Part shown: positions 18,649 to 26,860 of the stretch, one piece after another
How positions within the stretch are numbered: the first letter of the stretch is position 1
How the letters are laid out: every line of letters begins with the position of its first letter
NCBI RefSeq assembly: GCF_001485215.1
Contig: NZ_BBWW01000001.1
Coordinates: forward strand, 5,208,001-5,272,000
Length of the DNA: 64,000 nucleotides
Source of the DNA: Leptolyngbya sp. NIES-2104
GTDB taxonomy: Bacteria; Cyanobacteriota; Cyanobacteriia; Leptolyngbyales; Leptolyngbyaceae
Reading direction: 5' to 3'
Notes under the pieces: generated by a model
Seen by the model: the letters and a program-made list of their open reading frames with translations, nothing else
Database searches by the model: none
What the model was told of the DNA's origin: nothing
Position numbers and translations under genes: made by a program

Positions 18649-19587
18649 ATGCCCGATCACTATCGTCAACTATTAGAAAAGATGCCTGCGGTGCTGGCAA
18701 CGGTCGTTCAGATTAAAGGTTCTGTACCGCGTGAAGTCGGCGCGAAAATGATCATTACCGAAACCGAGATTTTCGGCACGATCGGGGGTGGAGCAGGAGA
18801 AGCGAAGGTGATTCGGCAAGCGTTAGAGGTGCTGGCAACTGGCGAAAAGCAATGGGTCGAGATTGATTTAACAGGCGCACCACAGCGGGAAACTCAAGGG
18901 ATTTGTGGCGGAATCATGCAGGTGTGGTTGGAACGATGGGACAGCGATCGATACCGTTCTCTCATTCAGCAAATCTTGACGAAGCTCGAATCCGGGCAGA
19001 CGGTCTCGATCGTGACTCCGTTCAATGCGGAACAATTCCCTTATCTATCTCGTGATTGTCCTGAGCAAGCTTTTATTGAAACGATCGAACCTGCTCCAAC
19101 TTTATTAATTGTAGGCGCGGGACATTGTGGAATTGAACTCGCGAAAGTTGCGAATTTGATTGGATTTCAAGTGATCGTACAAGACGATCGAGCGAATTGG
19201 GCAAATGTCGATCGCTATCCCAACGCCAAAATTTTCAACACCCCAATCGATGAAACCGTAAATCAACTCGCAACACATACCCAACTCTACGCAGCCTTAG
19301 TCACACGCGGATATCAATATGATTTAGCAGCATTGAAAGCTTTAGTCGATCGACCGATTCCCTGTCGCTACATTGGAATGATCGGGAGTGAAAAGCGCGT
19401 TAGACAGGTGTTTCAATCATCGGAAATTTCTAGAGAGAAACTTCGATCGATCTACGCTCCGATCGGTTTAGATATCGGAGCCTTAACACCCGAAGAGATT
19501 GCAATCAGCATCAGTGCAGAATTAATTTTAGTTCGACGTGGGGGAACTGGTCGATCGCTTTCCCAATCGTTGAGAATGATAGACTGA
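18649..19587 (+). CDS. XdhC/CoxI-family protein
   Basis: XdhC-like proteins help insert the sulfurated molybdenum cofactor into xanthine dehydrogenase-type enzymes. The N-terminal XdhC_CoxI domain is seen in ATVVQIKGSVPREVGAKMII and the GTIGGGAGEAKVI motif. The C-terminal Rossmann domain has LIVGAGHCGIELAKVA near residue 162, and RYIGMIGSEKRV is typical of the family. The length of 312 residues is normal. The ATG at 18649 gives the expected start. No molybdenum hydroxylase gene lies nearby, so its partner is unknown; it may act elsewhere. The Sua5 gene starts 21 bp downstream on the same strand and is likely co-transcribed. Confidence 0.88.
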   Translation: MPDHYRQLLEKMPAVLATVVQIKGSVPREVGAKMIITETEIFGTIGGGAGEAKVIRQALEVLATGEKQWVEIDLTGAPQRETQGICGGIMQVWLERWDSDRYRSLIQQILTKLESGQTVSIVTPFNAEQFPYLSRDCPEQAFIETIEPAPTLLIVGAGHCGIELAKVANLIGFQVIVQDDRANWANVDRYPNAKIFNTPIDETVNQLATHTQLYAALVTRGYQYDLAALKALVDRPIPCRYIGMIGSEKRVRQVFQSSEISREKLRSIYAPIGLDIGALTPEEIAISISAELILVRRGGTGRSLSQSLRMID

Positions 19588-19608
19588 GAGCCTCAATTTG
19601 AATCACCC

Positions 19609-20190
19609 ATGCCACAAGTTGAATTTAAAACACTAATCGAATCGGTTCGCGCTGGAACGCATCTCGCAAGTTTTCCAACCGATACTGTTCCTGCTTTGGC
19701 TGCAAGACCCGATCGAGCCGAGCTAATCTACATCGCGAAACAACGTAGCCTTGATAAGCCTTTGATTCTGATGGCAAGCGAAATCGACGAGCTTTGGAAC
19801 TATGTCAAAGGCAGCGATCGAGAATTAGAAGCCTGGAATGCGATCGCGAAACAATACTTACCGGGTGCATTAACTTTAGTGCTTCCCGCAAACGATCGTG
19901 TTCCTGCTGCAATGAATCCGAGCGATCCAACTACGATCGGTGTAAGAGTTCCGAATCATGCGATCGCCCGTCAAATTCTGGCAAAAACGGGCGCATTAGC
20001 TACCACAAGCGCCAATCGCTCCGGACAACCTGCACTGTTATCAATGCCAGAAATTGCAGCAGAATTTCCGGAGGTCATGGTCTTAGATGCAAACTCTACC
20101 GAAGTTGCATCAGGAACCCCTTCGACCGTGGCGAAATGGACAGGAGAAGGATGGCAAATTTTAAGACAGGGCGCGATCGTATTAATGTGA
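19609..20190 (+). CDS. L-threonylcarbamoyladenylate synthase (Sua5/YrdC/YciO family)
   Basis: The family makes threonylcarbamoyl-AMP from threonine, bicarbonate and ATP for the t6A37 modification of ANN-decoding tRNAs. Visible signatures are the TDTVPALAA substrate loop near residue 22, the basic IAKQRSLDKPLIL segment, LPGALTLVLPA, GVRVPNHAIARQIL and TTSANRSGQPA. At 193 residues it is the short form without the Sua5 C-terminal domain. Whether this is the essential synthase or a YciO-like paralogue cannot be decided from one window. It follows the XdhC gene closely; a half palindromic repeat lies between it and the DUF2993 gene. Confidence 0.88.
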   Translation: MPQVEFKTLIESVRAGTHLASFPTDTVPALAARPDRAELIYIAKQRSLDKPLILMASEIDELWNYVKGSDRELEAWNAIAKQYLPGALTLVLPANDRVPAAMNPSDPTTIGVRVPNHAIARQILAKTGALATTSANRSGQPALLSMPEIAAEFPEVMVLDANSTEVASGTPSTVAKWTGEGWQILRQGAIVLM

Positions 20191-20210
20191 CTCTCAACCC
20201 ACAATCTTTC

Positions 20211-20300
20211 TTCAGTCCCCGGAGCGCGGACTTCGCACCGTTAGCCCCGAATTCCATTCCGGGGCGGACTCACAACGCAGCGCAACCTCTCCCCCAACGC
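20211..20300. repeat. Interspersed palindromic repeat, half copy 4
   Basis: Only the right half of the element remains: AGTCCCC...GGACTT, then TTAGCCCCGAATTCCATTCC and GGGGCGGACTCACAACGCAG. The left arm is missing or fused with the end of the upstream gene. It fills most of the gap between 20190 and 20317. Confidence 0.8.
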
Positions 20301-20316
20301 ACGATCGAGCAACTCA

Positions 20317-21132
20317 ATGGACTTTTTCACTATTCTGCTTTCCACCTTACTCGGCATTCTCTCCCCCACCGGAATCGTCGTCGATCGCATTGCCGAATCT
20401 CAAATCCGTAAACAACTCGTCCGCGCCGAACAGCTACAAGTTCGAGTCGATAATGCTCCGAGTTATCAGATTGTTCAAGGTCGCGCCGATCGCATTCGCA
20501 TCGCAGGACGCGGACTATTCCCCGTGCAAGATCTTCGCATCGATACTTTAGAGCTAGAAACCGATGCGATCGCGCTTCAACTTAAAACCCGCAGATTAGA
20601 AAAACCCTTACAGGCAGGCGTTCGGATAGTTCTAACTCAATCGGATATCGATCGCGCTCTCAAATCTCCCTTCGTCACCACTCGACTGAGAAACCTTGGA
20701 ATTCGATTACTCCGTCGCGATGTCCGCCAAGTGGAACGCTACGACTTTCTCAATCCGCAACTCACTTTACTACCAGACAACCGCGTCCGATTCCAAATCG
20801 AGCTACAAGAACAAGGCGATCCCGCGAAACTAAAAATCGTTGCCGAAGCACAACCGCAAATCATTCAAGGTCGATCGCTACAACTGAACAATCTAAGAAT
20901 CTGGGCAAATGGACAAGAAAGCCCTGAACCTGTTACAAGAGCGATCGCTAACGTGATTCGCGATCGTACTGATCTCCGACTCTTAGAATCCTCGAACATC
21001 ACCGCTCGAATTCTCAACCTCAAATTTGCGCCCTCTCGTTTAGAAGCCGCGACCTTTATCCAAATTCGCAACCCACAAAAAAGGGAGGCACCAAACGCCT
21101 CCCCATCTCAGCCTATCAAACCTGCAAATTAG
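20317..21132 (+). CDS. DUF2993 (LmeA-like) protein
   Basis: This 271-residue protein belongs to DUF2993, widespread in cyanobacteria and related to the mycobacterial lipid-binding protein LmeA. The N-terminus [20 protein letters not shown] is a hydrophobic anchor or signal. The conserved pattern follows: [21 protein letters not shown], then [28 protein letters not shown] and [12 protein letters not shown]-terminal tail of about 20 residues is polar and proline-rich. The 3' end contains the pstB terminator, and its stop overlaps the pstB stop on the opposite strand. Binding of lipids at the envelope is inferred from the family, not shown. Confidence 0.85.
   Translation: MDFFTILLSTLLGILSPTGIVVDRIAESQIRKQLVRAEQLQVRVDNAPSYQIVQGRADRIRIAGRGLFPVQDLRIDTLELETDAIALQLKTRRLEKPLQAGVRIVLTQSDIDRALKSPFVTTRLRNLGIRLLRRDVRQVERYDFLNPQLTLLPDNRVRFQIELQEQGDPAKLKIVAEAQPQIIQGRSLQLNNLRIWANGQESPEPVTRAIANVIRDRTDLRLLESSNITARILNLKFAPSRLEAATFIQIRNPQKREAPNASPSQPIKPAN
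21071..21103 (-). terminator. Terminator of the pst operon inside the convergent gene
   Basis: Read on the minus strand, GGGAGGC pairs with GCCTCCC around a 7-nt loop and is followed by six T. It lies 26-58 nt past the pstB stop. The same bases encode residues near [10 protein letters not shown] of the DUF2993 protein, so the terminator and coding sequence overlap. Confidence 0.85.
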
Positions 21133-21935
21133 CCAAAACGACCGCTGACATACGCCTGAGTCGCTTGCTCTTGAGGACTTTGGAAAATGCGCTCAGTGCG
21201 ATCGTATTCCACAATATACCCAGTTCTTTGACCTTTCGCGTTCGCTTCCACGTTAAAGAACGCCGTGTAATCCGAAGCGCGAGAAGCCTGCTGCATATTG
21301 TGAGTCACAATCACGATCGTGTAATTCTGCTTCAACTCTTGCAGCAAATCTTCTACTTTGAGAGTCGAAATCGGGTCAAGTGCTGAACAAGGTTCGTCCA
21401 TTAGAATCACATCGGGCTGAACCGCTACCGCACGCGCAATACACAACCGTTGCTGCTGACCACCAGAAAGATCCGTCCCGTAAGCTTTGAGCTTATCTTT
21501 CACGTCATCCCAGAGTGCAGCTTGTTTTAGCGATCGTTCAACCAACTCATCCATGTCGCCCTTGTAGCCGAGCAGTCGAGGACCAAACGCAATATTGTCG
21601 TAGATTGTTTTCGGGAACGGGTTCGGCTTTTGGAACACCATGCCAATTTGCCGCCGCACTTCCACCGGATCAATCTCTGTCGCGTACAGATCCTGATTGT
21701 GATAGTAAATCTTGCCGTCGATATGGAACGACTTGATTAAATCATTCAAGCGATTAAAGCAGCGCAACACCGTACTTTTACCGCAGCCCGAAGGACCGAT
21801 AAACGCCGTTACCGCATTTTTGGGAACCTCGATCGACACATCCCGCACCGCCAAGAAACTGCCGTAGTAAATATTCAGATTCTCAGTACGGAAGACCGAC
21901 TCAGTTTGGCGAACGTCCTGAACTCTAGAAGTCAT
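21129..21935 (-). CDS. pstB: Phosphate ABC transporter ATP-binding protein
   Basis: PstB is the ATPase of the high-affinity phosphate importer. Seen are the Walker [14 protein letters not shown], the Q-loop region, the ABC signature [14 protein letters not shown], Walker [13 protein letters not shown] and the switch histidine in IVTHNMQQA. The 268 residues are typical. The gene is last in the pstS-pstC-pstA-pstB series, with 42 bp between it and pstA. Its stop overlaps the DUF2993 stop by two bases and its terminator lies inside that gene. Expression is probably induced by phosphate starvation through the Pho box upstream of pstS. Confidence 0.97.
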   Translation of the reverse strand: MTSRVQDVRQTESVFRTENLNIYYGSFLAVRDVSIEVPKNAVTAFIGPSGCGKSTVLRCFNRLNDLIKSFHIDGKIYYHNQDLYATEIDPVEVRRQIGMVFQKPNPFPKTIYDNIAFGPRLLGYKGDMDELVERSLKQAALWDDVKDKLKAYGTDLSGGQQQRLCIARAVAVQPDVILMDEPCSALDPISTLKVEDLLQELKQNYTIVIVTHNMQQASRASDYTAFFNVEANAKGQRTGYIVEYDRTERIFQSPQEQATQAYVSGRFG

Positions 21936-21977
21936 AAGTCAGATGAAAGATAAAGGATGGAGCGTTTCAAAAAAGAT

Positions 21978-22853
21978 TTACCGACGTTTGATCACCATGC
22001 GAGACAGAACACTGGTAATCAGCACTAACAACACCAATACTAACGAACCCGCCCAAGCAAGTTCTTGTTGAGCCGGAAACGGAGAAGTCGCAAAATCAAA
22101 CACCAACCGCGACATCGTTGCGATCGGTTCCCACAAGGACGTAGCCCAAAAGCGATTAAACGAAGCCGTAAATAGCACCGGAGCCGTTTCACCCGCTGCC
22201 CGTGCCAATGCCAGCATAATCCCGGTTGTAATCGCTGGAATCGCCGCTGGTAAAACAATCTGTAACGTGGTTTGTATCCGCGTCGAACCCAATCCGGTGG
22301 CTGCTTGCCGAAATTCATTCGGTACGGCTTCGAGCGCTTCCGCCGCAGTTCTCACGATCGTCGGCAACATCAACACCGCTAATGCAAATCCACCCGCCAC
22401 CGCTGAGAAAGTTCCGGTGCTGAGAACGACGACCGAATACGCAAACGCTCCAATGACGATCGACGGAACCCCACTTAACACGTTCGTTAAAAAGTTCACC
22501 GCCTCCGCTAACTTCGTATCGCGTCCAAACTCAGACAGGTAAATCGCCGCAACAATGCCAAACGGGATCGCCATCAATGCCGCAATTCCAACGGTGAGAA
22601 GTGTCCCCACAAACGCATTTCCAAATCCACCACCCGGTAAGCCAGGAGCGGGGGGCAGTTGGGTAAAAACGCTCGGAGACAGTCGAGAAGCACCATTAAT
22701 TAACACGTAAAACGTAACGGCTGCGAGCGGAATCAACGCCAGCGCAGCACAGACGAATGCCGCGATCGTCATTACGGAAGAGAACAACGTGCGGGGAGAA
22801 CTCGGTTTGCGCTTTAAATCTCGTCCGGCAGACACAAATTCTGGAGAAGTCAT
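21978..22853 (-). CDS. pstA: Phosphate ABC transporter permease PstA
   Basis: PstA is one of two membrane subunits that form the phosphate channel. The 291 residues include about six hydrophobic segments, starting with TIAAFVCAALALIPLAAVTF. The EAA-type cytoplasmic loop that docks PstB is seen as EALEAVPNEFRQAATGLGST. The C-terminus SVLSRMVIKRR is basic, as expected on the inside. It lies 27 bp downstream of pstC and 42 bp upstream of pstB in the same operon. Assignment to PstA rather than PstC rests on order and similarity. Confidence 0.95.
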   Translation of the reverse strand: MTSPEFVSAGRDLKRKPSSPRTLFSSVMTIAAFVCAALALIPLAAVTFYVLINGASRLSPSVFTQLPPAPGLPGGGFGNAFVGTLLTVGIAALMAIPFGIVAAIYLSEFGRDTKLAEAVNFLTNVLSGVPSIVIGAFAYSVVVLSTGTFSAVAGGFALAVLMLPTIVRTAAEALEAVPNEFRQAATGLGSTRIQTTLQIVLPAAIPAITTGIMLALARAAGETAPVLFTASFNRFWATSLWEPIATMSRLVFDFATSPFPAQQELAWAGSLVLVLLVLITSVLSRMVIKRR

Positions 22854-22880
22854 ACAAGTCCTTATCTAATTCGAGAGTGC

Positions 22881-23837
22881 CTAGAGCTTCATACTGAATC
22901 GGCGAACAATGAGTTCCGCCAGCACGTTCACGACAAGCGTTAAAAAGAACAAAATCAACGCCGCATACAACAAAGATGCGACTTGCAGTCCACTCGCTTC
23001 CGCAAACTGGTTCGCCAGCAACGATGCGACTGTGGAACCTTGCGACAGAATCGAGAACGATCGGATCGTGTCCACGTTTCCGATCACCATCGTCACTGCC
23101 ATCGTTTCCCCCATCGCCCGACCCAGCGCCAACATAATGCCGCCCACAATTCCAGAGAACGCCGCAGGCAACAGCACCTTAAAGATTGTCTCCCACCGAG
23201 TGGCACCGAGTCCATAAGACGCTTGGCGCAATTCTGCGGGCACAGCGACCAACGCATCACGAGAAATCGCGGCAATAATCGGCAAAATCATAATCGCCAA
23301 AATAATCCCAGCCGCGTAGATTCCCGGACCCGCCGGAGGTGTACTAAAAATTGGAATCCAGCCGAAATTCGCGTTCAACCAAATCCCGAACGGACGCAGG
23401 ACGGGAATCAGCACGAAAATGCCCCACAATCCATATACTACGCTCGGAATCGCCGCCAACAGTTCTACCAAGAACACGATCGGCTGTTTCACCCGTGGCG
23501 GTAAAAAATCTTCACTCAAAAATAGCGCCACCCCGATCCCGATCGGCACTGCCAACAACAACGCTAAAAATGAAGTGACTAACGTTCCATATATCTGAGT
23601 CAGTGCGCCGAATATGTCATCCTGGACGCTCCACCGACTTGTCACTAAAAAACTCAGTCCAAACTTTTGAATGGCTGGGAGCGCATCGGTTCCCACTTGT
23701 CCCGCAATCGTCAACAGCAGTACGCCAACTCCGATCGCAAAGGCAGCCGTCAGCCAAACAAATCCAGTATCAATCGAGCGATCCGCTTTTGAGCGTCGCC
23801 AAGACATCGGTGATGAGCGATCCGCAGACGTAGCCAT
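22881..23837 (-). CDS. pstC: Phosphate ABC transporter permease PstC
   Basis: PstC pairs with PstA to form the inner-membrane path for phosphate. The 318 residues have a first membrane segment at about residues 28-46 and the large periplasmic section typical of PstC, with WSVQDDIFGALTQIYGTLVTS. The docking loop is DALVAVPAELRQASYGLGAT, closely matching that of PstA. The gene lies between pstS (107 bp upstream) and pstA (27 bp downstream). The gap to pstS contains no strong terminator that I can see, so one transcript is likely. Confidence 0.95.
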   Translation of the reverse strand: MATSADRSSPMSWRRSKADRSIDTGFVWLTAAFAIGVGVLLLTIAGQVGTDALPAIQKFGLSFLVTSRWSVQDDIFGALTQIYGTLVTSFLALLLAVPIGIGVALFLSEDFLPPRVKQPIVFLVELLAAIPSVVYGLWGIFVLIPVLRPFGIWLNANFGWIPIFSTPPAGPGIYAAGIILAIMILPIIAAISRDALVAVPAELRQASYGLGATRWETIFKVLLPAAFSGIVGGIMLALGRAMGETMAVTMVIGNVDTIRSFSILSQGSTVASLLANQFAEASGLQVASLLYAALILFFLTLVVNVLAELIVRRFSMKL

Positions 23838-23943
23838 AAGAAATGGTTGATGAAAGTGATGAAAACAATACCATGCGATCGCAGATCGACCAGAGCGTAT
23901 TCTCCTGAATCCGGGTAAAATTCTCCGGTCGATGTACGATTTT

Positions 23944-25059
23944 TTACTTCGTTGCTACCTTGATCGTTTCAAGCGCTGAAGCCGCTTTCGTCGTAATCGT
24001 TTCTGGTAGCGGCAAGTAACCTAACTCGGTTGCAAACTTCTTACCGTTTTCGCCGTAAGCCCACTTGAGAAAGTCATTGAACGCTTTCGCTCTTGCTGGA
24101 TCTCTGGGGTTTTCATACAGCAGGAGATACGTCAAACTCACGATCGGGTAAGCGTCTTTTCCTTCTGGATCAGGCACATTCACCGCGAAAGTCTCTGGAA
24201 CGTTAACGCCTTCTAGCGCTTTTGCAGCCGCTTCAGGAGTCGGAGCAACAAAGGCTCCTGATTTGTTCTGTAAGCTCGCGGTCGGCAAGTTGTTTTGTTT
24301 TGAGAATGAGTATTCGGTGTAGCCGATCGCGCCTGGAGTCTGTTGAATCTGAGCGGTTACGCCCTCATTTCCTTTTGCTCCGGTTCCGGCGGGCCATTCT
24401 ACAGTTTTACCTGAGCCGCCTTTCCAGTTCGGACACGCTTTCTCAACATGCCGGGTGAAAATTGCCGTCGTTCCACTGCCGTCTGAACGGTGTACAAAAG
24501 TCAGCGGTTGGCTGGGTACGTTCGGGTTATTCGCTTTGATCTTCGGATCGTCCCAGGTCTTGATCGAGCCATCGACGATGCCGCAGAGTGCTTCACGCGA
24601 GAGTTTCAGGTCAGGCACTTCTTTGAGACTGTGTGCCATCACGATGAACAATCCGGTGGACGGAACTTGAATCGCTTTACCTCGATCGGCAGGCACTTTC
24701 GCCCGATCTTCATCTTTAAGCGGATCATCGGTCGCACCGAAATCAACCGTCTGATCCAAGAAGCGTCGAACACCCGCACCACTTCCAACCGAGTCATAGC
24801 TGATTTGAACGTTCGGGTTTTGCTTGTTGTATTCCTGGAACCAGCGTTGATACACCAAGTTCGGAGCCGAAGCGCCTGCTCCATTAATCGAAATCGTACC
24901 GCCGCCCGCAGAAGGCGCAGAAGCGGGACTACTGCCACCCGTTGCACCTTGAGGAGGAGTGTTTGCGGTTTGAGGAGTACAGGCTGCCAATCCAAAGGTC
25001 AGGGCAGCGAGAGAGGAAAGAGATGCTCCTAACTGAGCTTTCTTCTGAAAAAACGCCAT
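23944..25059 (-). CDS. pstS: Phosphate-binding lipoprotein PstS
   Basis: PstS is the periplasmic phosphate-binding protein of the Pst system. The start is placed at ATG 25059 (MAFFQKKAQLG); an upstream start at 25077 would add six residues. The signal ends in a lipobox, LAAC, so the mature protein is membrane-tethered. A low-complexity linker rich in G, S, A and P follows (residues 33-53), then the binding domain with INGAGASAPNLVYQRW, the phosphate loop VHRSDGSGTTAIFT and GVTAQIQQTPGAIGY. The length of 371 residues is normal. A two-repeat Pho box lies 53 bp upstream. Confidence 0.96.
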   Translation of the reverse strand: MAFFQKKAQLGASLSSLAALTFGLAACTPQTANTPPQGATGGSSPASAPSAGGGTISINGAGASAPNLVYQRWFQEYNKQNPNVQISYDSVGSGAGVRRFLDQTVDFGATDDPLKDEDRAKVPADRGKAIQVPSTGLFIVMAHSLKEVPDLKLSREALCGIVDGSIKTWDDPKIKANNPNVPSQPLTFVHRSDGSGTTAIFTRHVEKACPNWKGGSGKTVEWPAGTGAKGNEGVTAQIQQTPGAIGYTEYSFSKQNNLPTASLQNKSGAFVAPTPEAAAKALEGVNVPETFAVNVPDPEGKDAYPIVSLTYLLLYENPRDPARAKAFNDFLKWAYGENGKKFATELGYLPLPETITTKAASALETIKVATK

Positions 25060-25111
25060 AAATAAAACGCAGGGCAACGTATGTAGGTATCTCCAATACG
25101 GTACACCTACA

Positions 25112-25130
25112 GACTTAAGGCAAGGTTAAG
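25112..25130 (-). promoter_or_regulatory. Pho box upstream of pstS
   Basis: On the minus strand, CTTAACCT (25130-25123) and CTTAAGTC (25119-25112) are spaced by 3 bp, giving the 11-bp periodicity of the cyanobacterial Pho box (consensus repeats like CTTAACCT) bound by the PhoB/SphR regulator. It lies 53 bp from the pstS start, so the operon is expected to respond to phosphate starvation. Confidence 0.82.
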
Positions 25131-25450
25131 AAGGTATACTTTCTTCCCTCCCCTGACCGCTTGTTGCCTGCGCTACAGACAGAAATGAACGGATTCTTAA
25201 AAAATTTAGAATCTTCTCATTTCTGCATATAAACTCGTCCGGGACTAGAACAGCGCACGAGCACTGATTCCTATCTTTAAGATTCCCCAATAATGTAACG
25301 TTTTGTCAACTTTCTGAGAACAATTCTTTTAATTTTTATCGTTGTAAAAACCCTTCATCACGAACTGCCCCAAAGGTCTCATAAGAATTCACAGTGGGAA
25401 TGATAGAAATTCCTATTTTTACAGGTAGACGAAAGGCGAATCTTGTGCTT
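25131..25450. other. Non-coding spacer between pstS and rbp promoters
   Basis: This part of the divergent spacer is AT-rich and holds no ORF I can support. Beyond the Pho box and the rbp promoter described separately, I see no clear element. Confidence 0.4.
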
Positions 25451-25494
25451 CTCATTTCGAGATGAGTCTAGTATAATACTCTCAAAACAAGAGT
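25451..25494 (+). promoter_or_regulatory. rbp promoter with flanking palindromes
   Basis: A perfect -10 box TATAAT lies at 25472-25477. No good -35 box is seen at 17 bp. In that place is the inverted repeat CTCATTTCGAGATGAG (25451-25466), which could bind an activator or repressor. Just downstream, ACTCTCAAAACAAGAGT (25478-25494) would form a hairpin at the 5' end of the mRNA. About 90 nt of leader precede the GTG. Confidence 0.6.
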
Positions 25495-25585
25495 TCGGCG
25501 ACAGCTAAATGGCTGAGCGGTATTGATTTCTGCTCGATCGGCTTTCTCCGAGTTCGCCCCTCACACGAATGGTTTGGAGAGTAAC

Positions 25586-25876
25586 GTGACTATTTATATT
25601 GGCAACCTGTCCTTTCAGGCGACTGAAGACGATCTCAAAGAAGTGTTTGCTGAATACGGCGAAGTCAGCCGCGTGAGCCTTCCGACAGACCGAGAGACAG
25701 GCAGAAAACGCGGGTTTGCGTTTGTCGAAATGGCGGACGATGCCCAAGAAGATGCTGCGATCGCGGAGTTGGATGGTGCAGAATGGCTGGGTCGAGAGTT
25801 AAAAGTGAATAAGGCGAAGCCGCGTGAGTCGCGCCCTGCCGGAGCCAAGAGTTTTAGTAAGGGTGGTAATTTCTAG
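25586..25876 (+). CDS. RNA-binding protein, RRM type (cyanobacterial Rbp)
   Basis: This short RNA-binding protein has a single RRM. RNP2 is IYIGNL at residues 3-8 and RNP1 is KRGFAFVEM at about 42-50, both intact with their aromatic residues. A short basic tail (RESRPAGAKSFSKGGNF) follows, with little glycine, so it resembles the short-tail Rbp class rather than the long glycine-rich one. The start is GTG 25586, preceded by GGAGA at a good distance; the frame extends upstream but without support. Cyanobacterial rbp genes are often cold-induced and their proteins can localise mRNAs to the thylakoid; such roles are inferred here. A strong terminator follows. Confidence 0.93.
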   Translation: MTIYIGNLSFQATEDDLKEVFAEYGEVSRVSLPTDRETGRKRGFAFVEMADDAQEDAAIAELDGAEWLGRELKVNKAKPRESRPAGAKSFSKGGNF

Positions 25877-25881
25877 AGACT

Positions 25882-25926
25882 AAAGAGCGGATGGATCTGA
25901 GGATCTATCCGCTCTTTTGGTTTTTT
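25882..25926 (+). terminator. Strong terminator of rbp
   Basis: AAAGAGCGGATGGATC (25882-25897) pairs over 16 bp with GATCTATCCGCTCTTT (25902-25917) around a 4-nt loop, followed by TTTTGG and six T. It begins 6 nt after the stop. Confidence 0.93.
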
Positions 25927-25965
25927 GGAAGTTTTGGGATGAGGGCGGATTTGCCTTCATCTATT

Positions 25966-26163
25966 GGAGTGTGTTGACGGCTTTTTCGCTTCGTTGTTCA
26001 CCCGCCCCGGAATGGAATTCGGGGCTGACAGAACGAAGTCCACTGAAGGGGACTAAAAGCCAAGATTAGCGTCTTCAGTCCTTTTCAAAGGACTTCGCAC
26101 GATTAGCCCCGAATTCTATTCCGGGGCGAGAGTGAACGAAGCGAGAGGTTTTAAAGCACGTCT
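25966..26163. repeat. Interspersed palindromic repeat, copy 5
   Basis: The core arms are CCCCGGAATGGAATTCGGGG and CCCCGAATTCTATTCCGGGG. The outer arms TCGCTTCGTTGTTCACCCG and GAGAGTGAACGAAGCGAGA are mirrored. Inner hairpins are AGTCC...GGACT and AGTCCTTT/AAAGGACT. It lies between the convergent rbp and DUF937 genes. Confidence 0.88.
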
Positions 26164-26183
26164 TAGAAGGGGGAAGCAAAAAC

Positions 26184-26714
26184 TTATCGCTGTTGGTTGA
26201 GAAATTGCCCAGCCATCCCCATCACATCGCCGACATCCACATCACCATCGCGATCGGCATCGAGAAAAGCGTTCAACACTGGATTTCCAGCGGATTGACC
26301 GCCTTGCTGTGCTGATCCGCTTTGGAGCAGATTGAGAACGAGCGGCACGAGAACAGGCAGCATCGATTGAATTGTTCCAGCATTCAATCCGGTTTGCTGT
26401 GCGATATTTTCAGAAACCTGTTGCTGTGCGCCTCCGGGAAAAAGAGCGCTGACGGCTTGTGGATTGCTGCCCAGTCCAGAGAATTGATTCACGAGGGATT
26501 GAACATGACCGCTGCCCTGACTGGCTTGCTGATTTTGCAGCGATGAGCGGACGTAACCGCCTAGGAGTGACATCACCGTTTGAGTGGTGTTCGAGTCGAT
26601 GCCTTGGTTGCCAGCCACTTGCTGAGCAACTCCTAAGATGCTGCCGAGTTGATTTGTCGAGGCTTGCTGTTGCGGATTAGCGACCGCACTCATAATTTGA
26701 TCAAAAAGACCCAT
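26184..26714 (-). CDS. DUF937 protein with a calcium-loop-like tail
   Basis: This is a DUF937-family protein of 176 residues and unknown function. I start it at ATG 26714 (MGLFDQIMSAV), the usual family N-terminus, rather than 26780. The body is rich in glutamine, with helical repeats such as LGSILGVAQQV and VMSLLGGYVRSSLQ. The C-terminus has DADRDGDVDVGDVM, a D-x-D-x-D-G-D pattern like a calcium-binding loop of dockerin or EF-hand proteins; this suggests calcium binding but is not proven. No signal peptide is seen. It is convergent with rbp and divergent from the GTPase gene. Confidence 0.8.
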   Translation of the reverse strand: MGLFDQIMSAVANPQQQASTNQLGSILGVAQQVAGNQGIDSNTTQTVMSLLGGYVRSSLQNQQASQGSGHVQSLVNQFSGLGSNPQAVSALFPGGAQQQVSENIAQQTGLNAGTIQSMLPVLVPLVLNLLQSGSAQQGGQSAGNPVLNAFLDADRDGDVDVGDVMGMAGQFLNQQR

Positions 26715-26860
26715 AGAGTTGTGTTGATGATACGAGAGCGTTAACTTCCTGACGATAAAAAATCTTGCTGAGAATTTCAAGCGAAATTTTGAATCTGATC
26801 AGCGGAACACGATCGCATTGAATCAGACAGAATAGAGAAAAGTTGCTCTGAGCTTGAGTG

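Noticed and set aside
22983-23504. A 173-codon open frame on the plus strand opposite pstC
   Set aside because: It is antisense to a clear pstC gene, has arginine/glutamine-rich low-quality composition and no start signal, so it is a coding shadow.
24490-25032. A 180-codon open frame opposite pstS
   Set aside because: It is a shadow of pstS with an arginine-rich, unstructured translation and no family resemblance.
25451-25466. LexA/SOS box before rbp
   Set aside because: CTCATTTCGAGATGAG is palindromic but does not fit the cyanobacterial LexA-type consensus I know, so I call it only an inverted repeat.
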